From Bacteroidota bacterium (GTDB lineage Bacteria > Bacteroidota > Bacteroidia > Flavobacteriales > Schleiferiaceae): 64,000 nt of DNA. The translations under genes and the position numbers were made by a program. Under the pieces are notes generated by a model. It made no database searches and was not told where the DNA came from. It saw only the letters and a list, made by a program, of their open reading frames with translations. Below, piece by piece: positions 10,542 through 20,001 of this stretch (position 1 is the first letter of the stretch; each line of letters opens with the position of its first letter). The stretch is from positions 124,001 to 188,000 of the forward strand of contig JANSYJ010000005.1 of NCBI GenBank assembly GCA_024742495.1, written 5' to 3'.

Positions 10542-11663
10542 ATGAAATTCATCGTTTCCAGCGGAGCCTTGCTCAAGCAGTTGCAAATTGTGGGTGGCGT
10601 GCTCAACAATAACAACACCTTACCGATTCTCGATAATTTCCTTCTTCAGCTAGAAGGGTCCGAATTAAGTATCTCAGCTTCTGACTTGGAGTCTACCATT
10701 AAATCTACCTTGGAAGTGCAAGGGGATGAGAATGGTATTGCTGCCGTTCCAGCGCGTTTACTTTTAGATGGATTAAAGGCATTACCCGAACAGCCGGTTA
10801 CTTTTACGACTGATGAAAGTAGCATGACGGTAGAGATTTCTTCCGACTACGGTCGCTACAGTTTAGCCTTTGTTGAGGGTGATGAGTTTCCACAACTTCC
10901 AGAGATGGAGGACGTGAGTACTACTACCATTTCAGGTGAAATCTTAGCTACGGCAATAAATAAAACTCTTTTTGCAGCAGGAAACGACGATTTACGTCCG
11001 GTAATGTCTGGCGTGTTCTTCCAGTTTAGCAGTGAGAATATCACTTTCGTTGCTACTGATGCTCATAAATTAGTGCGTTATCGCCGCAATGATATTCAAG
11101 CCGACCAAACGGCGGAGTTCATTATGCCGCGCAAGCCCCTTACCATATTAAAAACAACCCTTGCCAGCCAAGGTGATGATGTTAAGATTCATTACAACGA
11201 AACTAATGCTCGTTTTGAGTTTGATAACATCGTGCTAAGCAGCCGATTAATTGATGGCAAGTATCCAAATTATGAGGCGGTTATCCCGAAGGATAATCCC
11301 AATGTTTTGGAAATTGAAAGGACTAAGTTTTTAAGCTCCGCCAAGCGCGTTGCCATTTTCTCCAATAAAACCACGCATCAGGTTCGACTAAAAATGGCTG
11401 GTAGTGAGTTGCAAATGATGGCCGAAGATGTAGATTTCTCGAATAGGGCTCATGAAAGATTGACCTGTAACTATCAGGGAGAGGATATGGAGATTGGCTT
11501 TAATTCTCGCTTTTTAACTGAGATGCTTACAAACCTCGATTCCGACAATATCCATCTAGAGATGTCTGCTCCGAATCGTGCTGGTATCATTCTTCCAGCG
11601 GATGCCTTGGAGGAAGGAGAGGATGTACTGATGCTGGTGATGCCAGTGATGTTAAATTCCTAA
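10542..11663 (+). CDS. dnaN: DNA polymerase III beta subunit (sliding clamp)
   Basis: MKFIVSSGALLKQLQIVGGVLNNNNTLPILDNFLL..., C-term MLVMPVMLNS. Confidence 0.97.
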   Translation: MKFIVSSGALLKQLQIVGGVLNNNNTLPILDNFLLQLEGSELSISASDLESTIKSTLEVQGDENGIAAVPARLLLDGLKALPEQPVTFTTDESSMTVEISSDYGRYSLAFVEGDEFPQLPEMEDVSTTTISGEILATAINKTLFAAGNDDLRPVMSGVFFQFSSENITFVATDAHKLVRYRRNDIQADQTAEFIMPRKPLTILKTTLASQGDDVKIHYNETNARFEFDNIVLSSRLIDGKYPNYEAVIPKDNPNVLEIERTKFLSSAKRVAIFSNKTTHQVRLKMAGSELQMMAEDVDFSNRAHERLTCNYQGEDMEIGFNSRFLTEMLTNLDSDNIHLEMSAPNRAGIILPADALEEGEDVLMLVMPVMLNS

Positions 11664-11672
11664 GTCTTAAAA

Positions 11673-12326
11673 ATGGGAGTGCTCATCCTCGGTGATGTGC
11701 ATGGCTGTTATTACACCCTCAAGTCATTGCTCCGAGAGCATTGGAACCCTGAGGAAGATCAGCTTGTATTGATTGGTGACCTTATCAATAAGGGCCCTCA
11801 TTCGGCCAGAACTTTTAAATATTGGCTAAAACTAAAGGAACAATATCCCTCCAGGGTTTACTGTATTCGTGGAAATCATGAACAGTGGTTTCTAGATGCC
11901 TATCGGGAAAAAGAAAAAACTAAAGCCTATCTACAGCTTTGCTCCGAATTTGAGGAACGATCATTAAGGCCGGCAGAAGTAGCTACGGAAATCGGTCAAA
12001 TGCCGCTGCATTTCGAAAATGACTATTTGTTTGTTAGTCATGCAGGAGTATCCGAAGCTACGCTCGATCCATTCGATACCAGGCATGCTTCGGGGGTCTT
12101 AAAGAACCGTAAGGCTTTAAAGTCTTTGAGGAAAATTCAAGTAATTGGGCATACCATCATAGATCGGGATAAACCCTTATTTAAGGCCAGTGAAAATGCT
12201 TGGTATGTGGATACTGGAGCTTGGTGCAGAAAATATCTAAGTGCCTTAAACTTCCAATCTGAAAAAATTGCTCCGCGAATCCTTCAAGTTCCAACTAAGA
12301 AGAAGGATAAATCTAAACTCAACTAA
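11673..12326 (+). CDS. Metallophosphoesterase, PPP (ApaH/PrpE-like) family
   Basis: LGDVHGCYYTL, LIGDLINKGPHSA, IRGNHEQWFL, VSHAGV, GHT motifs. Confidence 0.9.
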   Translation: MGVLILGDVHGCYYTLKSLLREHWNPEEDQLVLIGDLINKGPHSARTFKYWLKLKEQYPSRVYCIRGNHEQWFLDAYREKEKTKAYLQLCSEFEERSLRPAEVATEIGQMPLHFENDYLFVSHAGVSEATLDPFDTRHASGVLKNRKALKSLRKIQVIGHTIIDRDKPLFKASENAWYVDTGAWCRKYLSALNFQSEKIAPRILQVPTKKKDKSKLN

Positions 12327-12337
12327 TCAAAATCGCC

Positions 12338-12895
12338 ATGAAAACTTTTAAATTTTTTGTAATCCTTTTTGCCTTTTTTGGTGCTAGCAATCTTCAGGCT
12401 CAGTTTAAATCAGGGGAAATTTTTGGTGGGGCCTCCTTGGGTTTAATTCCTCAAGGAACCGGTGATTTCACCATTCCTCCCATTGGCTTAATGGCTGAGT
12501 ATGCTATTAATAAAAATATGGTTGGTGGCTTCTACGCGGGCTACTCAAGTGCCGAAAATCAAAGTGACATCTTTAACTTAAAATGGAGAGATAACTTCAT
12601 CATTGTTGGTATTCGTGGAAGCTACAATTATGAGCTTGTTAAGAATTTTGATGTTTATGCCGGTGGTTTTTTTGGCTATTCAGTTGCTTCCAGTGTTTTA
12701 ATTGAAGGAGACTGGCCTTTAGGTACAAACCTTTTAGGTTTAGCGGTAAACGATACTCGCATTGCGGCCTTTGTTGGTGCTCGGTATTTAATTGATAATC
12801 GCTTTGGAGTTTTTGGTGAACTAGGCTATGGTATAAGCTTTATCAATCTTGGTGTAACGGTTAATTTTGGCCGACATGAATTGCCATTTATGTAG
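12338..12895 (+). CDS. Outer-membrane beta-barrel protein
   Basis: Signal peptide ...SNLQAQ, glycine/aromatic alternation typical of OMP barrels. Confidence 0.7.
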   Translation: MKTFKFFVILFAFFGASNLQAQFKSGEIFGGASLGLIPQGTGDFTIPPIGLMAEYAINKNMVGGFYAGYSSAENQSDIFNLKWRDNFIIVGIRGSYNYELVKNFDVYAGGFFGYSVASSVLIEGDWPLGTNLLGLAVNDTRIAAFVGARYLIDNRFGVFGELGYGISFINLGVTVNFGRHELPFM

Positions 12896-12930
12896 ATCGG
12901 GTCAATTCTAAAGCCCAGCCCATACTTTTT

Positions 12931-12957
12931 TTTGACCGGTCATAAGCCGTACCTTTG
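12931..12957 (+). promoter_or_regulatory. Candidate Bacteroidota promoter for pruA (TTTG ... TACCTTTG)
   Basis: TTTG 12931-12934, TACCTTTG 12950-12957, spacer 15 nt (slightly short for consensus). Confidence 0.5.
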
Positions 12958-12989
12958 TGCTGCTTTTTTAACCTCTTAAAAATTTAATA

Positions 12990-14627
12990 ATGGATAAAGG
13001 CTTTTACAAAGTTCCCGTGGCTATAAATGAGCCCATAAAATCCTATGCTCCTGGAACATCAGAACGCGCGGAAGTGCAAGCAGCATACGATAAAATGTGG
13101 GCTGAGTCTCTAGATATTCCCATGGTCATTAATGGTAAGCAAGTTCGCACTGCCAAAACGATGCGCGTTCTTCCTCCTCATGATCATCAGCATAATGTAG
13201 GATCTTTTCATTTTGGTGAAACACAGCATGTTCATGATGCTATCAATGCTGCATTAGAAGCCAAGGAAGCTTGGGAAGGGATGTCTTGGGCGAATCGCTC
13301 TGCCATATTTTTAAAAGCAGCTGATCTTGTAGCTGGGCCATACCGGGCACGCATTAATGCAGCCACTATGATTCAGCAGTCGAAAACAATTTTTCAAGCA
13401 GAAATTGATGCGGCTTGTGAATTTGCAGATTTCTTGCGCTTTAATGTGCAGTATGCAACCGAGATTTACCAAGAGCAGCCTTATACCCACTCGCATTCAA
13501 CTTTGTGGAATCGCGTTGATTATCGTCCATTAGAAGGATTCACCTTTGCTATTACCCCCTTTAACTTTACGGCCATCGCTGGTAACCTTCCAAGTTGTAT
13601 GGCTATGATGGGGAATACGGTAGTATGGAAACCATCACTTAGCCAAATGTACTCCGCGCACATCGTGATGGAGATTTTTGAAGAAGCTGGTGTTCCTCCA
13701 GGGGTAATCAATATGATTGCCACCGATCCACAGGAAACGGCGGATATCGTATTTGGTCACCCAGATTTTTCAGGCTTACATTATACCGGTTCTACCACGG
13801 TGTTCCAAGATATTTGGAAAACCATCGGAAGCAATATAAACAAGTATAAAACCTACCCACGTATCGTTGGTGAAACAGGAGGTAAGGATTTTGTAATGGT
13901 ACACCGAAGTTCCAAAGTGCAACAAGTAGTTACGGCATTAGTACGCGGCTCCTTTGAATTTCAAGGTCAAAAATGTAGCGCAGCCTCTCGTGCTTATATT
14001 CCAAGTAATATGTGGCCAGCGGTTAAGCAAGGTCTTATAGATACCATGTCGGAATTAAAAATGGGTAGCCCGAGGGATTTTGAAAACTTCATTACCGCAG
14101 TTATCCATGAGGCTTCCTTTGATAAGCTGGCAGGCTATCTCGACCAGGCTAAGGCTGATGCTAATGCAGAGATTATAGCGGGTGGTAATTACGATAAATC
14201 TAAAGGTTACTTCGTGGAGCCTACGGTAATCGTTACTACCGACCCTAAGTATAAAACTATGGAGGAGGAGCTTTTTGGCCCCGTACTTACTATATATGTA
14301 TATCCAGAAGATCAGTACGAGGAAACCTTGAAGCTGGTGGATGAAACTTCACCCTACGCCTTGACAGGGGCATTGTTTTCACAAGATCGCTATGCTCTAG
14401 AAGTAGGGGAGCGCGCTTTGCGCAATGCAGCTGGTAACTTCTATATTAATGATAAGCCTACTGGAGCGGTTGTTGGACAACAGCCTTTTGGAGGGGCACG
14501 TGCTTCCGGTACAAACGATAAAGCAGGATCAAAGCAGAACCTATACCGCTGGGTGAGCCCAAGGTTAATCAAAGAAACCTTGGTAACACCAGAGCATTAT
14601 GGGTATCCATTTCTAGCGAAAGACTAG
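12990..14627 (+). CDS. pruA: L-glutamate gamma-semialdehyde dehydrogenase (1-pyrroline-5-carboxylate dehydrogenase)
   Basis: FAITPFNFTAIAGNLPS, GETGGKDFVMVH, FQGQKCSAASRAYIP, full length ALDH4 motifs. Confidence 0.95.
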   Translation: MDKGFYKVPVAINEPIKSYAPGTSERAEVQAAYDKMWAESLDIPMVINGKQVRTAKTMRVLPPHDHQHNVGSFHFGETQHVHDAINAALEAKEAWEGMSWANRSAIFLKAADLVAGPYRARINAATMIQQSKTIFQAEIDAACEFADFLRFNVQYATEIYQEQPYTHSHSTLWNRVDYRPLEGFTFAITPFNFTAIAGNLPSCMAMMGNTVVWKPSLSQMYSAHIVMEIFEEAGVPPGVINMIATDPQETADIVFGHPDFSGLHYTGSTTVFQDIWKTIGSNINKYKTYPRIVGETGGKDFVMVHRSSKVQQVVTALVRGSFEFQGQKCSAASRAYIPSNMWPAVKQGLIDTMSELKMGSPRDFENFITAVIHEASFDKLAGYLDQAKADANAEIIAGGNYDKSKGYFVEPTVIVTTDPKYKTMEEELFGPVLTIYVYPEDQYEETLKLVDETSPYALTGALFSQDRYALEVGERALRNAAGNFYINDKPTGAVVGQQPFGGARASGTNDKAGSKQNLYRWVSPRLIKETLVTPEHYGYPFLAKD

Positions 14628-14635
14628 GGAATCGC

Positions 14636-14655
14636 CAATGTTATCTTAATGTTAA
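14636..14655. promoter_or_regulatory. PhoB/PhoP-like box pair (copy 1)
   Basis: CAATGTTATCTTAATGTTAA; reverse complement TTAACA-TTAAG-ATAACA-TTG, 11-bp period. Confidence 0.4.
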
Positions 14656-14686
14656 GCCCGGGTTAACCGGGCTTTCCTTTTTTATT
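14654..14686 (+). terminator. Rho-independent terminator of pruA
   Basis: AAGCCCGG-GTTAA-CCGGGCTT stem-loop followed by TCCTTTTTTATTT. Confidence 0.85.
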
Positions 14687-14724
14687 TAACTGATAAACAG
14701 TGATTTAGTTTACGCGGGGACATC

Positions 14725-14757
14725 TAATGTTACCTTAATGTTAATTTAATGTAAATA
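14725..14757. promoter_or_regulatory. Three tandem 11-bp PhoB/PhoP-like boxes (copy 2)
   Basis: TAATGTTACCT|TAATGTTAATT|TAATGTAAATA immediately upstream of -7 element. Confidence 0.5.
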
Positions 14758-14763
14758 ATTCCA

Positions 14764-14771
14764 TATCTTTG
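14764..14771 (+). promoter_or_regulatory. -7 element TATCTTTG upstream of YwqK-like gene
   Basis: Perfect TAnnTTTG, 25 nt upstream of ATG. Confidence 0.65.
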
Positions 14772-14795
14772 TCGGGTAATTAAAAATCTGTAGTC

Positions 14796-15158
14796 ATGAA
14801 AAAGTTATTTGGAATCTTAATGATAGGCTTAATGATGGCGGCTACAGCGAATGCTCAAAATCCTACTTACGAGCGCGTTGGGAAACAAGTTAAAGTAACC
14901 AACTATTATGAAGGCACTGACTTGATTAAGGAAGTAGGTTTTTTCAAAGACGGCAAATCACATGGTCAATGGACCGAATTCGATCGTAACGGTGAAGTGA
15001 AAATCGAAGCTACTTATGTAGATGGTAAAAAAGAAGGTGTTTGGTTTGTTTGGTCTGAAGATCGTACAACACTTTATGAGGTAAGTTACCTTGATAACAG
15101 TGTAAACGACATTCGCTCTTGGTCACTCGATGATCGTAAGCTACACGTTGAACGTTAA
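14796..15158 (+). CDS. Secreted MORN-repeat/YwqK-like protein
   Basis: Signal peptide MKKLFGILMIGLMMAATANAQ; repeats GFFKDGKSHGQWTEFDRNGEVKIEATYVDGKKEGVWFVW. Confidence 0.75.
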   Translation: MKKLFGILMIGLMMAATANAQNPTYERVGKQVKVTNYYEGTDLIKEVGFFKDGKSHGQWTEFDRNGEVKIEATYVDGKKEGVWFVWSEDRTTLYEVSYLDNSVNDIRSWSLDDRKLHVER

Positions 15159-15178
15159 ACGTATTTTTTAATAAGATT

Positions 15179-15212
15179 TAAAGGCGCGATGTTTTCACAT
15201 CGCGCCTTTTTT
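15179..15212 (+). terminator. Rho-independent terminator of YwqK-like gene
   Basis: AAGGCGCGATG-TTTTCA-CATCGCGCCTT followed by TTTT: 11-bp perfect stem. Confidence 0.95.
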
Positions 15213-15308
15213 ATATTTGAGCCTTGGCTCCGTTATGGGGCAATTTCTTTTTTAGCACCTAAACAATAGGAGGGAACTTTTTATTAATTAGCTCTAAAAG
15301 TATAAGCC

Positions 15309-16073
15309 TTGAAAGTATTACTGTCTCCAGCCAAAACCTTAAACTTTGAGAATGAGCAGACTATTGGTGAAGGAGTAGCACCACTGTTCATAGAAGAAGC
15401 CCAGAAAGTAAATAATAAACTGGCGAAACTGAGTGGCCCCAAATTAATGGAGCTGCAAAAGATTAGTAAAGATTTAGCTAAACTCAACCGACAGCGCAAT
15501 CTAGAACGGGACTTGTCGTCCCTAGCTAACACCCGCCAAGCCGCCTTGGCCTTTAAAGGTGATGTATACCTTGGCATGGAAGCCGAGCATTGGTCGGAAG
15601 CAGACATGGAATTTGCGATCCAGCATTTATGGATTTTATCCGGGCTTTATGGTATCCTAAGTCCTAATACCTTAATTGCTCCCTACCGATTGGAGATGGG
15701 AACAGCTTTAAGCATCGGGCGAAAACGGAATTTATACGCCTTTTGGAAGGATAGTTTCAAGGCCTATTTCGACGCGAATCTAGATCCGGAATTGCCTATT
15801 GTTAACCTCGCCAGTAAGGAATATGCTGAAGCCGTTTTGCAATTAAACTTGGCAAATCCAGTTATTGATGTTGAGTTTCTTGACGCATCGAATGGAGATT
15901 ATAAGATCCTATCCTTCTTCGCTAAGAAGGCCCGAGGAATGATGGCAAATTATATCGTTCAAAATCGACTAAATGATTGGAAAGAGCTAAAAGATTTTAA
16001 CTTAGCAGGGTACTATTATAACCCTAGTCGCTCTAAGGAGCGTAAACTTGTTTTCCTAAGGGATAAAAAATGA
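15309..16073 (+). CDS. yaaA: Peroxide stress protein YaaA (UPF0246); TTG start
   Basis: MKVLLSPAKTLNFE..., YLGMEAEHWSEADMEFAIQHLWILSGLYGILSPNTLIAPYRLEMGT; start codon in DNA is TTG. Confidence 0.93.
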   Translation: MKVLLSPAKTLNFENEQTIGEGVAPLFIEEAQKVNNKLAKLSGPKLMELQKISKDLAKLNRQRNLERDLSSLANTRQAALAFKGDVYLGMEAEHWSEADMEFAIQHLWILSGLYGILSPNTLIAPYRLEMGTALSIGRKRNLYAFWKDSFKAYFDANLDPELPIVNLASKEYAEAVLQLNLANPVIDVEFLDASNGDYKILSFFAKKARGMMANYIVQNRLNDWKELKDFNLAGYYYNPSRSKERKLVFLRDKK

Positions 16074-16750
16074 AGCACACTATGAAATACGGAGCCCTAA
16101 TTTTGATGCTTTGCATCGGGATGAGCAGCCAAGCTCAGTCTAAGCGAACTAAATATTATGAGTTCGGAGCGGGCATTGGTACCCTTAATATGAGCAATGA
16201 AATTGCTAACTCTTCTAATGTAAACGGTGTGCTTACTGAGATGGCCCCTCAGTTTAGCATTTTTGCACGCTATCATTTTAATGATTGGTTTGGCATGGGG
16301 GTAGATATCAATTATGCCAATTTGCAAGCTTCAGACGCGAATCATAATAACTTCAATCGTGGACTAAACGTAAGTACCAGCTTATTAAATAGTAATGTAT
16401 TTACAGAAATGCACTTTATGCGTTTTGGTAAGTACCACCTTGAAGATAAGTGGACTATCTACATCAAAGGTGGAGCCGGTGTTTCAGGTTGGAATCCGGA
16501 ATTGACTTTTGATAATCTAATTCCAGAGGATATAGAAGTTGAAACCAACGCTTATTCAGGATTTAGCTATTTCTATGGATTCGGTACAAAGTACCGCCTG
16601 GGCTATCAGAGTATTTTAAGTTTGGAGTTCCGTTATACCAATTGTGGTGGCGATACAATGGACGGATTCCTACAAACTGCGGAAGGCGTGGCAAGCAATA
16701 ATGACACTTTTTGGGGCCTTAGCCTATCTTATTCCTACGCTATCTTTTAA
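16070..16750 (+). CDS. Outer-membrane beta-barrel protein
   Basis: Signal peptide ...CIGMSSQAQ; YYEFGAGIGTLNMSNEI...; barrel-like C-term SLSYSYAIF. Confidence 0.7.
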   Translation: MKHTMKYGALILMLCIGMSSQAQSKRTKYYEFGAGIGTLNMSNEIANSSNVNGVLTEMAPQFSIFARYHFNDWFGMGVDINYANLQASDANHNNFNRGLNVSTSLLNSNVFTEMHFMRFGKYHLEDKWTIYIKGGAGVSGWNPELTFDNLIPEDIEVETNAYSGFSYFYGFGTKYRLGYQSILSLEFRYTNCGGDTMDGFLQTAEGVASNNDTFWGLSLSYSYAIF

Positions 16751-18244
16751 TTAATACTGGCGTTCAAAAGCGCCAAGATCAGGGAGTCCATTAAAGTTTC
16801 TGATCTTCCCTAAAATATCGGTTGGCACCAAGAATCCATCGGTGGTATTTCCTTGGTCAATTAGTTGGGATAAACTATCCAATTGATAGTTATTGCTGTT
16901 TCGGTCCACGAAATCACTAACTAAGTTTACATAGACAGTATTAAAACCTGGATCAGTAATGGAGAAGCCACGCTCCTCAGGATCATTGTCCAGCTTCATC
17001 ATTACATTGTTAAAACTGAAGTTCATCAGAGCCGCAGGATCTTCTGCTAGGCCTAATTCCTGACTATTATTTCCATCAATTACGCAGTTTCCGAAATAGG
17101 CATTCTCAAGATCTCGAGCAATCCTTTGAATGGAACCATTCGCATCTTGGAACTCCAAGAAATTAGTGAGTAAGACGCAGGATTCTTGTCTTGTAGATTG
17201 ATTCCAATAATTTAAGAAGGAGCACTGGCGAAATTCGTAATTACCACCAAAAGCATAAAAGCCATACAAGCCTTGGTTCGCAATTACTAAATTATACGCT
17301 TTAACATTGCTATAGCCCGCGTAAAAGGCAGTTCGTGACGAATTTAGAATATAGGAGTTGGTGATCTGTAATTGATCGGAATAAACCGCGCTATCGGACC
17401 TTAAGCCATTAACCGCGTTTTTTAGCACCAGATTATTAATATTAGCGCGGGCGCCTTGGCCGATATATAGTCCGCCTAAAACACCACCCCACTGACCAGG
17501 AACATCTTCATAAAAAGGTTCCAAGCGATCACTACTAAAAGTTACCGAATCTCCCCGTCCTGGACTTTCATTTGCTGCGATATTTAGTTGCCCATCATTA
17601 AAGACCCACAAGCCACTATTCTCATGAAAATGTACATCCAAGCCAGGGTCTAAATTTAAGGTACAACCACTATCAACAACGGCATAACCGTAAACAACAT
17701 GTGGTAAACTCCCGTCCCAATTGGTGTTGCAATCTATAATTGAATAGGGTATCACCACCGCTCCCGGTCCGCTGCCCAGGACTATAAAACGATCTGGGAA
17801 ATGGAAGATGGCCTGTTTGGCAAGACTTACTAATTGTACTTCTTGAGAGCGGCCTTGTAAATCAAATATTAATTGATCTTCCACCAGCATTTCAGGAACG
17901 GCGCTTAATTCGCCTGCATTCACCTCAATGAAAATGTAAATACTATCCTCGGGTAGGATCTCAACATTAGCGAGCTGCTTAGTGGCGGTTCCATTTATGT
18001 TAAGACGATAAGGACTAGCCGGATCAGCTAATCGAATTTGCGGTATGGAGATGGACTCCTTTCCGTCGTTATATACCTTCAGCTCATAGGTGCTAGAGCC
18101 AATAGTTTCAAATACGGTGTCTAAGAAAACCGTATCTGTAGAAAATCGCAAATCACTGCTAGCGACAACGATATTCTCTTCGCGCCTACATGCGCCCAAT
18201 ATTATTAAACCCAATAGGGCGATAAGACTAAATTTCTTCAGCAT
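16751..18244 (-). CDS. Lipoprotein with right-handed parallel beta-helix-like repeats
   Basis: Lipobox LIILGAC; repeated short beta-strand/loop pattern (GLYIGQGARANINNLVLKNAVNGLRSDSAV...); C-term LPDLGAFERQY. Confidence 0.7.
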   Translation of the reverse strand: MLKKFSLIALLGLIILGACRREENIVVASSDLRFSTDTVFLDTVFETIGSSTYELKVYNDGKESISIPQIRLADPASPYRLNINGTATKQLANVEILPEDSIYIFIEVNAGELSAVPEMLVEDQLIFDLQGRSQEVQLVSLAKQAIFHFPDRFIVLGSGPGAVVIPYSIIDCNTNWDGSLPHVVYGYAVVDSGCTLNLDPGLDVHFHENSGLWVFNDGQLNIAANESPGRGDSVTFSSDRLEPFYEDVPGQWGGVLGGLYIGQGARANINNLVLKNAVNGLRSDSAVYSDQLQITNSYILNSSRTAFYAGYSNVKAYNLVIANQGLYGFYAFGGNYEFRQCSFLNYWNQSTRQESCVLLTNFLEFQDANGSIQRIARDLENAYFGNCVIDGNNSQELGLAEDPAALMNFSFNNVMMKLDNDPEERGFSITDPGFNTVYVNLVSDFVDRNSNNYQLDSLSQLIDQGNTTDGFLVPTDILGKIRNFNGLPDLGAFERQY

Positions 18245-18268
18245 TTGCTTCTAACGATTCGAAAGGCT

Positions 18269-18289
18269 CAAAAGTACTTTCTATCTTTG
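18269..18289. promoter_or_regulatory. Divergent -7 elements: minus TACTTTTG (18269-18276) and plus TATCTTTG (18282-18289)
   Basis: CAAAAGTA on plus strand for the minus gene; TATCTTTG for plus. Confidence 0.45.
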
Positions 18290-18332
18290 AAATCGCTTAA
18301 AAACAAGGCTTTCATTTTTTCCAATTAAAGCC

Positions 18333-18363
18333 TTTGCCTTCTTTACTAATTTGCATAGCTTTG
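18333..18363 (+). promoter_or_regulatory. Consensus Bacteroidota promoter for rpmE2
   Basis: TTTG (18333-18336) - N19 - TAGCTTTG (18356-18363), matching the TTTG/TAnnTTTG consensus. Confidence 0.75.
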
Positions 18364-18410
18364 CAGCCCTTTTTTGGCTTGGGCAAAATCCTAACCACAA
18401 GATAATAGTT

Positions 18411-18662
18411 ATGCAAAAAGACATTCACCCAGAAAATTACCGTCTTTGTGTTTTCAAAGACATGAGTACTAATGAACACTTCATCACCCGTTCTTGCGCA
18501 GATACGCGCGATACTATGGAGGTAGAAGGAGTAGAGTATCCATTGATTAAAATGGAAATTTCTGCCGCTTCACATCCCTTCTACACTGGTAAGGTGAAGT
18601 TAGTAGATACTGCTGGTCGTGTGGACAAGTTCCGCAACCGCTACGCAAATCGCAACAAGTAA
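18411..18662 (+). CDS. rpmE2: 50S ribosomal protein L31 type B
   Basis: [32 protein letters not shown]...[28 protein letters not shown]-track start 18351 corrected to internal ATG downstream of promoter. Confidence 0.94.
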   Translation: MQKDIHPENYRLCVFKDMSTNEHFITRSCADTRDTMEVEGVEYPLIKMEISAASHPFYTGKVKLVDTAGRVDKFRNRYANRNK

Positions 18663-18684
18663 GATTTGCCACATTCTTAAAATT

Positions 18685-18717
18685 AACCCCTTTTCCTTTA
18701 GGTTGAGGGGTTTTTTT
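18685..18717 (+). terminator. Rho-independent terminator of rpmE2
   Basis: AACCCCTT...GAGGGGTT followed by TTTTTT. Confidence 0.75.
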
Positions 18718-18755
18718 ATGCTTCATAATTTATCTTGCAAAGACATTTAGGACCT

Positions 18756-19931
18756 ATGAATATTATCTTCTTCGATGATGCTAATCGCGATCATCTCTTA
18801 CCATTAACCTTTACTCGTCCCAGCGCAAAGCTCCGTTGTGGGATTTTAAACTTAGAAGAAAAGTGGTTAAAGCGACTACCAGATAACCTAGCCTATTCTT
18901 ACCTCACGGAAGACTATCTAGCGAAAAAATTCCCTTTGGTAGAGACAGATACTAATCTCTATATAAATCCGGCAGTTTGCCCAACTCAGCAACTTATGGA
19001 TGCGGTATTAAGTCTAGGAGCCTCTGAAACCTTAATGAAGGGTGAAATAATAATCGCCAGCAGAACCAAAGCTGCATTGCTAGACGCCAATGAACAAGAC
19101 ACGGAAGTATTGGATTTTGAAGGAGACTTTAATTACATCAGCCGACCTTATCACCTTTTTCAGTATAATGGAGCGGAGCTGGAGCTGGATTATAAGTTGC
19201 TTACTGATGGCAGACAATCGGCAAGCATTTCAGAAACCAATACTATAATTGGAGATGATGTTTTCGTGGAGGAAGGGGCCTTTGTGGAAGCGGCAGTTTT
19301 AAATGCTAAATCAGGTCCTATTTATATTGGTAAGGACGCAACGGTAATGGAGGGTTCGGTAGTTCGCGGGCCATTTGCCCTTTGCGATCATTCCACCCTA
19401 AAGCTTTCTGCGAAAATTTATGGACCTACTACCATTGGTCCACATTGTAAGGTAGGAGGAGAGGTTAATAACAGCCTCTTATTGGGTTACTCCAATAAAG
19501 GGCATGACGGTTTTTTAGGGAACTCGGTAATTGGCGAATGGTGCAATATCGGTGCGGATAGCAATAACTCTAACCTGAAAAACAATTACGAAGAGGTTAA
19601 GCTATGGGACTATGTTGAGGGGCGTTTTGCTAAAACCGGACTACAGTTTTGCGGTCTAGTTATGGGCGACCACTCTAAATGTGGCATTAATACCATGTTT
19701 AATACCGGTACCGTGGTGGGCGTAAGTGCCAATATTTATGGCGGAGGCTTTCCTCGGAATTTCATTTCTTCCTTCGCTTGGGGCGGATCCGGTGGTTTTA
19801 CCGAATACCGTTTTGATAAAGCGATGAAGACCGCCGCCCTAGTAATGGAGCGCCGCGGAATAGAGCTTGATGAAGTGGAGCGTGACATTTTGCAGGTAGT
19901 TTTTGACAAAACGGCCAGCTACCGAGCCTAA
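18756..19931 (+). CDS. GlmU-like sugar nucleotidyltransferase/acetyltransferase family protein
   Basis: MNIIFFDDANRDHLLPLTFTRPSAKLRCGILNLEEKW; left-handed beta-helix C-term (AKIYGPTTIGPHCKVGGEVNNSLLLGYSNKGHDGFLGNSVIGEWCNIGA). Confidence 0.85.
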   Translation: MNIIFFDDANRDHLLPLTFTRPSAKLRCGILNLEEKWLKRLPDNLAYSYLTEDYLAKKFPLVETDTNLYINPAVCPTQQLMDAVLSLGASETLMKGEIIIASRTKAALLDANEQDTEVLDFEGDFNYISRPYHLFQYNGAELELDYKLLTDGRQSASISETNTIIGDDVFVEEGAFVEAAVLNAKSGPIYIGKDATVMEGSVVRGPFALCDHSTLKLSAKIYGPTTIGPHCKVGGEVNNSLLLGYSNKGHDGFLGNSVIGEWCNIGADSNNSNLKNNYEEVKLWDYVEGRFAKTGLQFCGLVMGDHSKCGINTMFNTGTVVGVSANIYGGGFPRNFISSFAWGGSGGFTEYRFDKAMKTAALVMERRGIELDEVERDILQVVFDKTASYRA

Positions 19932-20001
19932 AGCCTATTTGGCATAGCGATTGACATTTGAAGAGTCGATTCATCCCAGAATCACCTCTTATTTCAAATG
20001 C

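Noticed and set aside
15015-15130. YwqK-like protein as an antitoxin of a toxin-antitoxin pair
   Set aside because: Some database names call YwqK relatives antitoxins, but there is a signal peptide, its own promoter and terminator, and no toxin-like partner adjacent
15284-15607. 107-aa minus-strand ORF overlapping yaaA
   Set aside because: Antisense to a recognisable YaaA N-terminus; no supporting signals
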